Positions 22,056-34,704 of a DNA stretch of 64,000 nt are shown piece after piece. This DNA is from Hyperoodon ampullatus (taxonomy: Eukaryota > Chordata > Mammalia > Artiodactyla > Ziphiidae). The notes under the pieces are model-generated. The model had not been told where the DNA came from. It saw only the letters and a list, made by a program, of their open reading frames with translations, and did no database searches. The first letter of the stretch is position 1, and each line of letters opens with the position of its first letter. The stretch spans positions 174,120,428 to 174,184,427 of the forward strand of contig OX457056.1 of assembly GCA_949752795.1 (NCBI GenBank), given 5' to 3'. Both the position numbers and the translations under genes were made by a program.

Positions 22056-23565
22056 CACTATCTGGCTGGATAGTCAGGTAGGCCTCTAATATGTACCTTC
22101 CTCTCCTACTCTTTCTGCAAACGCACCCCCCAAAATCTGCATTCGTCCTGCCTGTGAGAAGTCTATCTTCTAAATGACACAAATCTTGATGGATTGAAAT
22201 GCTTCCTATGTCTACTCTTGGTGAAGAGATGAAATAGCAGACGTGATATATAGGAGCAATGCCATTGAATTATTTGGAAATACTGTGCTCCTAGGAGCGG
22301 CCATCTCAGAAGGCCTGTGAGTGTAATATTCCAGCTGGATTTCACCGTAAGTCAGAAACCATTAATCTAATCAGATTCCTCTCTCCTAGACCCCACCCAT
22401 ACTTTTACTTATTGATTAAAAGAAAAGAAAAAGTCTAATTGTTCTTGCACAGCAAAACAGAATTGTGATAAATGCTGCTGAGTTAACAAGTTTACAGTAG
22501 TATCACATCAAGCTGGGCATGAAAAATAAGAAATAGGAGACTGCTATCAGTTAAGGCCTTGAGATCAACCTTATTTGGGGCGCTTCATTGTCTTTGGCCA
22601 CCCTGCTGTGCTTTTTGTAAGGTCTTCAGTCTGAAAATATATTTGGCAACCCTATCAATTTTACCAAAACCCTAGAAAAAAATGAGAATATAAAATCTAC
22701 CTACCTTGGTAGGTGTGATATTGTTCATAATCTGGTTTGGAATACTATTTCAGTGAAATAAAAGGTGTCTGGACCTTGAATCATGATTAAGATAAAGACT
22801 TAAAATTCCCATTTTATTAACTCTGGGTTTTGAAGCATAAAAACTCAGCAAAATAGAAGACTTTGGTCTGGGAGCATGTGAGAGCTAGGAAATTGTCTTG
22901 ATCATTTCACGGATTTGACTCACTGAACAGCCTTGTCATTTCAATTTCTTATGAAAGAAGTATAACATTTGTCATCTTGGCATCAGAGATTCCAACATCA
23001 ACCACTCTGACCCTTAGACTCAGTATGGGGCACATAGTTAAATTTCATTTTTTAATGATCTATATATTTCTGAAGTTAATTATCCCATCTCTATATGACC
23101 AAATGACTCTGAAGTGTCTTAGGTTAGAGCTTGCTTAGAGGCCTACCCTGCATAATCATGCTTTTATTGGGGGAAAACTGGGTGTTAAGATGAATCCACT
23201 AGAAGGTCCTATTTTCTGTGTTTGCTGTGGTTTGGCTACTCAAAATCTGGATTGCCTGGTGTTGTCTCTCCTCACTGTTGTGATGGGACCTGGTGGTGGT
23301 AACTTAGGGTTTATTAGGGGAGAGAGGAAAGCTACTTCCACTCAGTGTTAAGCTTAGTCAGGGCAATCTCATGCCACCTTGAGCTAGTGCATCTGATGTT
23401 ATATCCACTGTTGGTGAAAATCCTTGCGTGGGCTCCTGAGATTTCTTGGAAGATGACAATCTCATTCCTTTAGCCATCTTATGTTCAGCCAAGAGTGCTC
23501 AAGGCTTGGGCTTCCCCAGGTCAAGGGTTTAAGTTACATTCTTGCATTCAATCATTTTTCATGGA
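22056..23565. other. No recognised feature
   Basis: About 1.5 kb of AT-rich single-copy-looking DNA. No frame longer than 68 codons, no repeat family assigned. Confidence 0.45.
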
Positions 23566-23568
23566 GCA

Positions 23569-23923
23569 TTGTCTTAGCTCAGGCTGCGATAACAAAATAC
23601 CATAGACTGGATGGCTTATCAACAACAGAAATTTATCTTACAGTTCTCGGGGCTGGAAGTCCAAGATCAGGGTGCCAGCATGGTTAGATTCTGATGAGGG
23701 CCCTCTTCTGGGTTGCAGACTACCAAACTCTCCCTATACTCTCACATGGTAGAAAGAAGGAGCGAGAGCTCTCTGGACGTTAATCCCATTCATGAAGGCT
23801 CCACCCTCATGACCTAACGACTTTCCAAAGGTAGCACTTCCTAATACCATCATATTAAGGGTTATGATTTCAATGTGTAAATTTGGAGGCTTTGGGGAGA
23901 TATAAAAATTGAGTCAACTGTAA
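23569..23923 (-). mobile_element. MLT1-like solo LTR (antisense)
   Basis: Antisense MaLR LTR. It opens ttgtcttagctcaggctg and continues with aacaaaataccatagactgg, gctggaagtccaagatcagg and catgaaggctccaccctcat. In sense orientation the order is that of MLT1 (ERVL-MaLR). It is an old non-coding LTR left after recombination; no internal region is present. Confidence 0.82.
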
Positions 23924-24204
23924 GGATCAATCATAAGGAAAACTCAGTTACAGCTGTTGAGAATCCAATCATGAGCAAGGTACAACCATTCTGCCTTCCT
24001 GGAGTCTGCTTTTCTCCAAAGCATGCCATTCATTCCAGAGTGACATATTTGGGAAAGGCATTCGTCCTCATTTACTTGCTGGGCTAGAGCCAGTGCCTCC
24101 ACTCCCAAGTCCCAACAACCTAAGCGCAGGCATTGATTTAAGGCCAACTTCCTGCATGAGTGGTTTTCCCCTGAGGACCTCTGGAGCCTTTCTGACAGCA
24201 GCAC

Positions 24205-24405
24205 TCTATTACTGACCAGGGCCCCTGGATTCAAACCCTAAGCCCATGCCTACGAACACTCTGGCTTTGAGCAAGTTAAATTCCCTGCTCCTGTTTAATT
24301 CTGCTTCCTCATCTATAAAATGCAGATAGTAACAGTACCCACCCCACAGAGCTCTCATGACAGTGCCTGTTCCATAGAAAATGTTGTATAAATGTTGATT
24401 AAATA
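24205..24405 (+). repeat. MIR SINE
   Basis: The order cccctggattcaaaccctaa, ctttgagcaagttaaattcc, cctcatctataaaatgcaga, and tgttccatagaaaatgttg is a plus-strand MIR. It abuts an antisense MIR at 24420. Confidence 0.7.
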
Positions 24406-24419
24406 AAATAAAAATGAAG

Positions 24420-24650
24420 CTTTATGTGCTAGTTCACTACGTGTTCATCATTCTTCTAAATGGTTTACATGTATTAAACCATTTAGTTTCAAAACACCCT
24501 GTGATGTAAATTCCTGTATTACAGATGAGGAAATAGGCCAAGAACCTTTAAATAACTTGCAAAGGTCACACAGTTGTTAGGTTCACAGTTACTAGGCTGT
24601 GACTCTATGATTTAAATGCAGACATTCTGAATCCAGAATCAGAATTTCTC
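24420..24650 (-). repeat. MIR SINE (antisense)
   Basis: The order cattcttctaaatggtttac, ttacagatgaggaaatagg, ataacttgcaaaggtcacac is an antisense MIR. It lies tail to tail with the previous MIR. Confidence 0.75.
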
Positions 24651-24849
24651 GAAACATAATTTCTTTTACAGGAAAGTTTCCAGGAACTTGACATACTTTT
24701 TTTTCCCCTAGAGTTAACTGGGCTCTTATGTAAATTTTCTAGGCAGCCAAACTCAAACACAATCTTTTCCAGTGTGACCTACTGTGACTTCCAACTGTCA
24801 GTTTCTTTTACTGAATAAAATTTCAGGTTCCCTTTACCCAGATACTCTT

Positions 24850-25482
24850 TTGAAGGCAGAATTCTAAGATGGTCCCCAGGAGTCCCACACTCTGGTGTAT
24901 ACACCTGTATAATTACCCCCATGTGGTTGTAAGCAGGACTTGTGAATATGTTGGGTTATCACTCCCATTATGATGTTATGTTATACAGCAGAAAGGATTT
25001 TGCAGATGTTAATTAAAATCCCTAATCAGTTGACTTTGAGTTAATCAAAAGAGAGATTATACTTGGTAGGCTTCACTTAATTAGATGAGCCCTTAAAAGA
25101 AGACAGAATCATGCAAAGTGAGAGAGATCCTCCTGATGCCCTTAAAAGAGCTAACTGCCATGTTGTGGAGAGGCCATGTGGCAGGGAACAGCGGGCAGCC
25201 TCCAGGAGCTGAGAACGGCCCTAGTTGACCACCAGTTACAAAGTGGAAACTTCACTCCTATAACCACAAGACACTAAATTCTCCCAGCAACAAGGGAGCT
25301 TGAAAGAAGACTTTCAACCCCAGATGAGAACCCAGTCCTAGGCTTCTGAGACACCCCAGAAGAAAACCCAACAGATGACTACTCAGACTTCCGACTCACA
25401 GAACTGTGAGCTAAGAAATGGACATTGTCATAATGCACTACTTTTGTGGTAATTTCTTATGCAGAAATGGAAAACTAATACA
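24850..25482 (+). mobile_element. Solo LTR, MaLR/ERVL-like
   Basis: About 630 bases with the order ggcagaattctaagatggtc, gcaggacttgtgaatatgtt, gcagatgttaattaaaatcc, ttgactttgagttaatcaaa, and at the end gtggtaatttcttatgcaga and actaataca. This is a well-known mammalian LTR consensus whose exact name I cannot give. It is non-coding, with no internal part nearby. Confidence 0.7.
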
Positions 25483-25489
25483 CCACTCA

Positions 25490-26120
25490 CTGCTTTATAT
25501 ATTGACATAGATAAGAGGAACTCAGTGTGATAACTGTATTGCATAAAAGGATTTTCCAAGCTAGACAGAAGCATAGATAATCCCCTGGACCAGTCCCTTT
25601 ATTCCTTAAATGAAGAAACTAAGACCTAGATAGAAAAAGTTCTTTACAAAGTCAACCTTAGAATCCAGGTTGCTCCAATCCAGATTCATTCTATCTCACA
25701 CCTAATGTAGAATATGCCAAATGCAGAATTAAGACATTGACCCAGAACTTGCCTGTCTCCATCTAGTGTTCTCTTCCATGGAACATGCCCTGCTGAATTG
25801 CTACCAGTGATGAGAAATGTAAATGAAGCCAAAGAAAGATATTGAAGTACCCATATGGATAGATCAGTGAACTAATGAGTAACTTCCTGTGTAAAAAGTT
25901 TCCATGAGTCCAAACCATAGGTAGAATGGACAGACAGTAATTAACTTTTATAGGTGAGTTGGGTTTAGATTATGCCCTGGAATTCATGTGGCTAACATCC
26001 CAAAGCAATTTGTAGGCTCAGTGGTGTGAGAGATGAAAAGTTAGAGTACATAAAACATGCTTTCTAATAGCTTGTCTTTCAAATAAAGACCAATAATATT
26101 CCCAATCCCTGTTTCATTTT
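25490..26120. other. No recognised feature
   Basis: About 630 bases of AT-rich DNA without gene or assigned repeat. Confidence 0.45.
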
Positions 26121-26124
26121 GAGG

Positions 26125-26320
26125 TTCATACTGTGGTGGTTATGGGCATGAGCTCTCAAGCCAGGGACCTGAGTTTGAATTCTGGGTCCACTGCCTTCTA
26201 GGTGTATAAATTTTAACTCATCTGTTTCAGTTTTCTCATCTGTAAAATTGAGATAATGAGTGTAAGTATCACATAGGGTCTAGTGTACATTAACTGGGTT
26301 ACTGTACATCCAAAAACAGT
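26125..26320 (+). repeat. MIR SINE
   Basis: The order actgtggtggttatgggcat, gagctctcaagccagggacc, gagtttgaattctgggtcca, gttttctcatctgtaaaatt is a plus-strand MIR with its tRNA-derived head. Confidence 0.8.
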
Positions 26321-26329
26321 ATTAAAATA

Positions 26330-28205
26330 AGGTCAGCACTCACAAACGTTAGCCAGGACTCTTATGTTTCAGTCCCCAAATACTTGGTTTGAAAAACAAA
26401 TATTTAGGCACATCAATTTGTCAGGTTCTTCTGTTACGGGGATTTTGACTTATAAACTCAATCATAGTATGTATTTCCTTCAGTTATACATTTTAATTGA
26501 AAAAGAAGTGTGATGTTTTACAAGCGCCAGTTTTACTTAATTAAGAAAAACATTACTATGCTTGAGTAAAGCAAGTCAGTGATTTCAGATGGCACTCAAA
26601 GTGGATTAGTAGACAATTTCATGCCAACATTTTTACAACATGTTATTTTCCTTGTTAAAGAGCATTAGTTAATTAGCATATGTTTTATTAAGTGTTGGGG
26701 GAAGATGGTACCAACATGATTAAGACAAGAATTGCTCATCATTTTCTCCAAAACTGTGTTCTAGAAGCTCTCTAAAATTAGGCTGGTAAGATTTTTAACT
26801 TTGTAAAGACACAAAAATTTACCTACATGGACTAAATGAATATGCAAAAGTTTGCAGTTAGCTGATAGAATATTCAGAGAGCTGCAAGATTACCTAGGGA
26901 GATATTCAAAATACTTAACCCCCAAGATATTACAAGCTTTTCTGTAAAGATTTACCAATGCCTACTGGTAAAGTATCAGCCTTATCTGGTAATAGAGCAA
27001 AGCACGCTACTCAAATTTAAACTCAACTACTGTGGCTGGTGTTTGCTAGTGGGTTGTGGTTAGATTTATACTAAATTCTGGCAAACTTATCTATGAATAC
27101 ATGGACTGGGATGCAGGATGAGGGCTGGGCATGCATTTCCCAGAAGAAGGGATTTTGACAAGAAATATCATAAATGACCATATGGGGGGTGTTACTAAAC
27201 TCCAAATTTGAAGTCTGAGATGATGGTATTATGGTTCTAAATCCTTCTGAGCATTTGGAGAGGTCCCATGAGTGAATTTCCAAATAGACATGTGCATTCT
27301 GCACCTGGGCCACTGCAAAGCACATAAATCAGATTGTCTATCACATATAGAGAATCACTGGCCCTCTGCTATTATGATGCATAATTTCTTGCTCTGTGTA
27401 TGACAAGTGACACAAAGTGATAGTGTGCTATTGTCAAAGGAAACAATGTCTATTGGGACTCTGCCTATCAGTTATCCAATAAGGTCCTGCTTCTTCTGAA
27501 ATTGAGATGTGAATGGTCTACACAGAACAAGCTCATCCACAACTTAGGTTTAGGTTGATCTCAAGTTATTTGTGAATTTATGTTAATCTTTGTGTGTATT
27601 TTGAATATAAAGGCAATGTTTCAGTCTTAATTCAACTGTTGCCAAATTTCTGGCTGTAACTCAATGGAAATGACTTCTCCAGGTCAGAAAAGTACAGTAG
27701 TTAAAAGTAGATTGCAGTTGTTACTAAAACAAAATGCTAAGGGAGAAACAAGGAAGACATTTAGACATTTAGATTTGGATTATCAAAATATTAGAAACCA
27801 TATCACATTTCTTTGTCAAGAACAGAGCCTCAGTTATATTCAGCATAATGCAAATTTTGATACAAAAATTAGGTCCTTCTAATTTAAGCAGGTAACTCAT
27901 TGCCATATGTTATAGCTAAACTCAAAACAAGACAGTTCTAATTGTTGGGCTTGTAGCACACAATTTTCTTTATCTGTCCTCTGCATAATGGTTCTTATAA
28001 AGAAGTTGCTTGCTGTGAAGTCACAAGTACCAGTTTGTGGGAAGTCATTCCTGAGAAAAAACTAAAGCTTTGACCAAGGTTCTGAATAATCTGGCAAACC
28101 CCAGAGAAACACTGGAAACATTTGTTGTTTCATTCTCACCACATGACATGAAAACGCATCCTCATATTACAAAACTCAGAGTTTCAGAATCTTCGCATTA
28201 CTTAT
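26330..28205. other. Single-copy-looking DNA, no gene recognised
   Basis: About 1.9 kb without an assigned repeat. Small frames at 27071-27325 (minus) and 27664-27882 (plus) show no family, no splice context and no codon pattern that would support a gene. Confidence 0.45.
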
Positions 28206-28217
28206 TTGTTCACATCA

Positions 28218-28470
28218 AGAAACCCTGGGGCTTCCCTGGTGGCACAGTGGTTGAGAGTCCGCCTGCCGATGCAGAGGACACAGGTTCGTGCCCCGGTCCT
28301 GGAGGATCCCACATGCCGTGGAGCAGCTGGGCCCGTGAGCCATGGCCGCTGAGCCTGAACGTCCGGAGCCTGTGCTCCGCAACGGGAGAGGACACAACAG
28401 TGAGAGGCCCACATACCGCAAAAAAAAAAAAAAAAAAAAGAAAGAAAGAAGAAAAGAAACTCTGTCTATC
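28218..28470 (+). mobile_element. CHR-type SINE, short form, with GAAA tail
   Basis: Copy from 28228, poly(A) then (gaaa)n to about 28458. The flanks agaaaccctg and agaaactctg form a 9-of-10 target duplication. The head reads gcttccctggtggcacagtg. Confidence 0.92.
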
Positions 28471-28540
28471 TCAGTTATTGATAACATTCCAGCACTTAAA
28501 ATAGAACCTGAGATATAGTAAATGCTCAATAAACACTGAA
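28470..28540 (+). repeat. L2 3' terminus
   Basis: The segment atagtaaatgctcaataaac marks an L2 3' terminus on the plus strand. Short. Confidence 0.5.
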
Positions 28541-28554
28541 CCTGACTTTGGACA

Positions 28555-28775
28555 CTTTTAAAGGCAATTTACACAGAATAACTTATTTAACCCTTTCAAC
28601 CACCTAAGTAGATACTAGTCTTATCCTCATTTTATGGGCAGGGAAACTGAAGCGCAGTTTTAGCAATGCCTCCAACATAATGCAGCTAGAAAGTAAAGAA
28701 AGCCAGGATTTCCATCCAGCCATGCTGGCACCTGTGCTTTCCCTCTAATCACTGCATTCAGACTGAATAAATCAG
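28555..28775 (-). repeat. MIR SINE (antisense)
   Basis: The order acttatttaaccctttcaac, cattttatgggcagggaaac, tgaagcgcagttttagcaat, cctgtgctttccctctaatc is an antisense MIR. Confidence 0.75.
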
Positions 28776-29050
28776 AGAGAAAGGATCTGTTGAAAAACAT
28801 GGGCCTGTATAGCAATTCTATCTACAATCTGGACATAGAAATAACCTAAGTTGTTTCAACCCTCTCTACAAAATGGAAGAAGCAGGGTAGAGACCACCAA
28901 GGTTTATAAACAGCATGATCAAAATCACCCCAGTGCTCTAACAAGGCTTCTAGCCCTGACAGCAACTAAACACTTAATTGCCTACTGTCTTGCATTGCTT
29001 CTAATAGATTATTCTTCACAAGCTGCAGCAGAGGAGAAATGATACTAAAG
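28776..29050. other. No recognised feature
   Basis: Short gap between MIR copies; nothing supported. Confidence 0.4.
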
Positions 29051-29054
29051 TCAA

Positions 29055-29278
29055 GAACCGGGAGATGATAATAACTACCACTTATTAAACATGCACTGCA
29101 AGCTAGTCCTTGGCTAGACACTGTCCCTATGCTATCTTATTTAATTTTCCCAACAACTCTATGGGATATATATTTTTGCCCCACATGAAGGTGAATGAGG
29201 TTAAGAAATTTCATCCCATGGTAGAAAAAGGATTTGGGTCCAGGTCGACCTGCCTTCACAAGCCCTGGTCTCTCAGTG
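29055..29278 (-). repeat. MIR SINE (antisense)
   Basis: The order ataactaccacttattaaac, cttatttaattttcccaaca, gaatgaggttaagaaatttc, gatttgggtccaggtcgacc is an antisense MIR. Its tRNA-derived end abuts the head of a plus-strand MIR. Confidence 0.75.
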
Positions 29279-29465
29279 AGGTTTCTGAGTTCAAGTCTCA
29301 CCTCTGCCTTTTACCAGCAGTGTGATTTTGAAAACATCCCTTAACAGCTCTCTGACCTAAGCCTCATCATCTACGAACAAGGCAATAATAGTATTATATT
29401 ATCCAGAATTTCTCAAGATTGTTATAAGAAAAATACATGTAAATACATGTAAAGTGACCAGATTA
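29279..29465 (+). repeat. MIR SINE
   Basis: The order gagttcaagtctcacctctg, ttttaccagcagtgtgattt and ctaagcctcatcatctacga is a plus-strand MIR, head to head with the previous one. Confidence 0.65.
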
Positions 29466-30887
29466 GTCACTTCGAAAATTATTCTGTCTCCTCCATTCCA
29501 CCACCTCTCATCCTGCATATTCTACAAAAATGAAACCAATACAAACTACAAAAGGCAAAACTTAAATTTGCAATTAACAGACTTTTTGTTGATTTTCTTA
29601 TTACAAAATTGTGGATAAATTTGCTAATGCTGGACTATGCTCCTTTTCTCAGGCCCACCTTTGCAGATGCTCCAAGCACAGGCTGTTTGTCTATTTCCTA
29701 ATCTTGCATTTGGAGACAGTGTAACAAACTGTGAAATGTTAGGTCAAAGTGTAAGAGATCATCGTTGGTGTGGTTGTTAGTATGACTGTGTACCTAGTTG
29801 TCTTCCCATCTAGCTCAAGAGCTCACCACAACTGCATCCTTCGAGCTTCATGCAAAGTCATTGCTTACACATACCTGTCCAGGGAAGCTTTTCCTGACTT
29901 GCCAAGACTGAACTAGGTGCCTCTCTAATATGATTCTACAGCAGCTTGTCCTCATCCCATCACAGCCCATTCTAAGACTTTAGTCATATGCGATACAGAG
30001 CAAAAGAAAGGAAGACTGTCCCACTGCTAATTCATACCAGAGTTTGACTGAAGAACGGGATCAGATTCAGTATTCTGGAATTCAAAAGAGGAAAAGAAAT
30101 TTATAGCGAAAGCCCCTGCATACATTCCCCCTGCCTCTATCCCAGTGGCCAGCTAGAACTGCTGTGATAATGACCTTCAGAGGGGTTTGCAGACTACCCT
30201 CCCAGGAGTGCATTCAAAAAAAGAACTCGGTGAACAATGTTTGTTCAACAGCCTAACTGTCCAAAATTCATGTAGAAATCAATGACAGGCAAGCACGCCT
30301 TAGCACATCGTAATGGGATGACATCTCACTAAAAAGTCTAAATGAGCAAAGAGACAATTCCATTTCCAGGGTAGAGACTAGGCTGAGACGGAGCACAAGC
30401 AAGAAATATTCCCGAGGTGCTCTAAGACCTAGGCGGACTAGATGGGAGAGCTATTGTTTTCAAACCATTACAAAAATGGAGAAGAGGAAAAATCCTTAGC
30501 GAGACCTCTTCATGACCCCATCTGATGGTGAGTCCCTGCCAGAGGCTGACTGTGAAATTCTAGAGAGGGAAAGAGAAAATATAGAAGGTCATGTTTATGT
30601 AAACTCCTTTCCCTGGGAGTTTTCCTGATACAGAGTGGGAAGGAGGAGTAGAGGCACAGGACAGAGAAAAAGAGAGAACGATACACAGGAATGGGAGGAT
30701 AGAAACTTCTGGGGTCTCTATAGACAAGACACATCAGTGAGAATGTAAAAGCTCGAGGGTCTCCAGGTGTGAAGGGGAGGGGAGCACAGGGAGGATGAAG
30801 AATAAGATAAGGCATTTTAACGTTTATAAAGTATGAGCTCTGGGAACTCGTTATTTTTTATCAATGCATAATTCTGAGTCAAAGAAT
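29466..30887. other. Mostly single-copy-looking; weak L2 trace
   Basis: Positions 29780-30000 (agctcaagagctcaccacaa; gggaagcttttcctgacttg) look like a decayed plus-strand L2 3' region. The rest, including a purine-rich stretch at 30540-30800, has no assigned repeat or gene. Confidence 0.4.
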
Positions 30888-31112
30888 GCAACTTTTTTTT
30901 TTTTTTTTTTTTTGCAGTACGCGGGCCTCTCACCGTTGTGGCCTCTCCTGTTGCAGAGCACAGGCTCCGGACATGCAGGCTCAGCGGCCATGGCTCACGG
31001 GCCCAGTCGCTCCATAGCATGTGGGATCTTCCCGGACCGGGGCACGAACCTGTGTCCGCTGCATCGGCAGGCGGACTCTCAACCACTGCGCCACCAGGGA
31101 AGCCCCGCAACT
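30888..31112 (-). mobile_element. CHR-type SINE, short form
   Basis: Antisense copy at 30894-31106, T tail about 20 bases, ending ccaccagggaagcccc. A short gcaact repeat on both sides (30888-30893 and 31107-31112) is the remaining duplication, blurred by the T tail. Confidence 0.92.
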
Positions 31113-31599
31113 ATTTTTTTTTAAAGCACTCCCCTTCTGCCCCTTCTCACTCTCACTTCCTAATCTTCAGAATGATCATATTCAACTCTTTAGCTGTTTC
31201 TTCCGATATTTACCACCTAATTTCAACATAAGCTATCTGTTTGGCAATCTTGTGATTTTATAGTTATAGACATTATCTTAATTTCCTCCTTCTAAGGAAG
31301 ACAAGGGTTTTGTTTGCTCAGTGTCCTGTGTGCTGATCATCACTGGGTCCTCAAACTCTGTCAGAGGTGCAAAACATTTCCCAACAAGGTCAAACACATC
31401 CATACTTTTATCTACTTTTTTCCTTGGGGACATCACTCATGGAGCCTCAGTCACATGCTCCAGTGTGGACTGGGTCCCCTGTGGCCAGCTGCATGGCAGG
31501 GGTAATGGGCCTTCTCTTCTTTTCCCCCCTGTCTCTGCGCAGGAACCCTCTGTTTCCTGGATCTCACACTTTATCATTTATTCTCTTATTTGCCCCTAT

Positions 31600-32225
31600 G
31601 CACCGGGTGACGCCATGGGCAATGAATCCATGGACATCTTGCATGTCTGAAAATGTTGTTATTCCACCCTCATACTTGATTTATAGTTTGGTTGAGAATG
31701 TAATTCCAGTTAGAAGTCATTTTCCTCAGGATTGTGAAGCATTTCTCTATTATCACTGTTGCTATTGAGAAGTTTGATGCCATTATAACTCCAGATCATA
31801 TGTGACCTGCTTTTTTTTCCCCCCTCTGGAAGTTTTTTAGAATCCTCTTTTTCGTGCTGATGTTCTGCATATTCTTTTTTTTTTTTTTTTTTTTTTTTGC
31901 GGTACACGGGGCTCTCACTGCTGTGGCCTCTCCCGTTGCGGAGCACAGGCTCCGGACGTGCAGGCTCAGCGGCCATGGCTCACAGGCCCAGCCGCTCCGC
32001 GGCATGTGGGATCTTCCAGGCCTGGGGCACGAACCCGTATCCCCTGCATCGGCAGGCGGACTCTCAACCACTGTGCCACCAGGGAAGCCCCCTGCATATT
32101 CTTATGATAGGCCTTGGTGTGGGTCTTCTTCTGCATTCGGCTGGGCATGAAGTGGGCCCTATTAATCTGGAAACGTATAGCCTTCAATGAAGGAAAATGA
32201 TTTGTTCTATGGTATATTGAATGGA
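31600..32225 (-). mobile_element. Old L1M/HAL1-type fragment, ORF1 region
   Basis: Antisense old LINE-1 ORF1 DNA: tgtctgaaaatgttgttatt, ttgagaagtttgatgccatt, tgtgacctgctttttttt before the SINE, and ccttggtgtgggtcttcttc and aagtgggccctattaatctg after it. The CHR SINE at 31877-32091 splits it. Its age is far greater than that of the SINE. Confidence 0.65.
31865..32103 (-). mobile_element. CHR-type SINE inserted in old L1M
   Basis: Antisense copy at 31877-32091 with a perfect 12-base duplication ctgcatattctt (31865-31876 and 32092-32103). It sits inside the older LINE-1 fragment, dating the SINE as the younger event. Confidence 0.95.
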
Positions 32226-33935
32226 AAATGTTAAAAATTCTAGCTTCCACTTACAATCCTTTAGAACCTAATCTCAGGAGCGAATTCCATCTATGAGCCA
32301 TATTCCATTTGCTAGAGCCGGGCAGTAAATTCAAGAAGAGGGGATTAAACAAGAACGTGAGTACCAACAGAAGACCTTTGGGAGCCATCTTGGAGGCTGC
32401 CTTCCACACCTTGTTTAAAAACAGGCAAGAGTCATAATCTCATTGCATCATCTGCTTCTCATGAAAGTGAAACGGTGTCACCTGGTGACAATACAAGGGG
32501 GCCTCAGTTCTGAGGGAGAGGATTTTCCTGAGGTCTCCCATAGGCAGGAGGAATTTCGTTGGAGAAAACACTTGATTTTCTTTTGCATATATAAAAGTTT
32601 ACAATCCTTTTTTGGACAGGGAATGAAGAGCCAAAAAATGCATGAGTAAATATGGTGAAAATCTACAAAGTTTGTATTGCTATGGAAGACTTTTTTCCCC
32701 CAGACTGGCAACTACAATAATACTATGAGATGACCTTATCCTACTAAGAGTATTAACAAGAAAAATCACTAATAGGACAATTATGGTGATGATTAGGGTA
32801 ATTAATCATTCAATTAACTTGAAAATATTCATTTGTCTTAATAAGTAAGGTATATAAGGATAAAAGATTACTTCTCCAAAATTATACAGATCAATGAATC
32901 AAAATTTCCCTGCACTTTATCAAGAGACATTCATTACAAAAGTGATTACTCAAACTCAAATACAGTACTCTATTTCTAAAAAAAAAAGCCTAAAACCCAG
33001 AGAACCAAAACTAGAGTTTTTGAGGCTGTTTCTCTAACTATCATTTCCAATGAAAACTCAGATAAATTATTATGCATTGAACACAATCTAGTGGGCTAAC
33101 TGAGTTTTTCTCACTTCTTGAATTAATTGTTAGAGCTTACAGGACAACTAGCTTTCTTCTCACTGTTGGCTGTATGACAGACTAATTATTAACAGTTCCC
33201 AAACTCTGAGCAGAATGTATTTTGAGGCTTTGGATTCAAATGTAAAATTGAACAGCTGTTCTTACCTCTAGCCATGCATACGTGTGTGTGTGTGTCTTGC
33301 ATGTACCTGTGTTATAAATGTACAGTACTTTATATTAGTCTTCTCACACAAAAAAAATGTAAGTTGGAATTGATTGTTACATACAATATATAAGCTATTG
33401 TGAGCTCAGTCAAAGGTAAGCAAATGTGACATTTTATTTAAGTGAGTTAGAAATTACTTGGGCATCGTGTGATACTTTCCCTCTCGGTGTCAATAGGCCA
33501 GTTCCTAATATCAAATTCCACTCAAACACCAGTCTGCAGAAATTGACCAGGCCTGGAAGCAGTAATATAGTACAAGAAATGTTGACCATGGTATTAAATT
33601 CAACTTTCCTTATGTTCTGATAGAGTATCTTACCATTCCTTGGTGTATTTTCAAACCAGTGCTAAAATATTATTCCAAAATACATGTGAGTTAAAGATAC
33701 ATGTGGAGTTACTAAAAAGAATAAAACTTGCATGTTTAGAAGGACAGGCATTTTTCTAGCTCCCATTATGTGACTATCACTGCACTAGGCGTAGTGAGAG
33801 AGAGAGGAATGACAGAACTTATAATCCAAAATTTCATTGGTGAAACACAGCACATAGAAGAGATTTCAACAGTATAAGCTATTCAGTGTCTATTTCCCAC
33901 ATTCATGTTCTTTTGTACTATGAAAACTTGAAATT
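32226..33935. other. No recognised gene; AT-rich
   Basis: About 1.7 kb, AT-rich. A short (tg)n lies at 33281-33294. No repeat family or coding frame could be supported. Confidence 0.45.
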
Positions 33936-33939
33936 ACAA

Positions 33940-34060
33940 TTCATGTTCTATTCCGTATATCATCAGTACCTAACACTATAACTGGAACATAATAAATGCT
34001 TAAAAGATGGCTAATCGATGCTGAATGGATCAATAAGTAAATTAATAAATAAATCTATAA
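33940..34060 (+). repeat. L2 3' terminus
   Basis: The order cagtacctaacactataact, ggaacataataaatgcttaa, gaatggatcaataagtaaat is the L2 3' end. Confidence 0.6.
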
Positions 34061-34164
34061 ATGAATGAAATACATGATACAGAGTGCTCTGGGAGTTAAA
34101 TGGAGGAAAGTATTTCTGTAGTCTAGAGAGGTAAGGGAACCTCTGACATATGAAAGAGATGGGG

Positions 34165-34526
34165 TGCTATAGTCAACGTTTGTGTCCCCCATCATTCACA
34201 TGGTGAAACCTAATTCCCAGTGATGATATTTAGAGGGAGGACCTTTGGGAGATGATTAGGACATGAGGGCAGGGCTGTCATGAATGGGGTTAGTGCCCTC
34301 ATAAAAGAGATGCCAGAGAACTCTCTTCCCTCCTTCTTCCAGATGAAGACACAGGGAAAAGATGGCTGTCTATGAACCAGGAAATGGGACTTCACCAGAC
34401 AACAAAACTGCTGGCTCCTAGATCTTGAACTTCTCAGCCTCCAGAACCATGAGAAATAAATAACTGCTGTTTGTAAACCTCCAGTCTATGGTATCTTTGT
34501 TATAGCAGCCCGAACGGACTAAGACA
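34165..34526 (+). mobile_element. MLT1 solo LTR, nearly complete
   Basis: This sense-orientation MaLR LTR shows tttgtgtcccccatcattca, ggaggacctttgggagatga, tcataaaagagatgccagag, ccagaaccatgagaaataaa and agcccgaacggactaagaca in the expected order. A cataaaaga TATA-like box and an aataaa at 34454 are the relic promoter and polyadenylation signals. Confidence 0.88.
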
Positions 34527-34704
34527 TGGGATTTACTCAAGTCTTGGAAAATTAGGAATACTGTGGTTGGCTAGAAAGAAGGCAGAAAGGACATTAGCTG
34601 AGCTGTTTTCCTGAGAAAATACCCTTCACTGTCTTTTCCAAGTCCTACACTTCTTTCACTATTTCATGATCTTATTGCTACCTTTATAGACAATAATATA
34701 ATTA

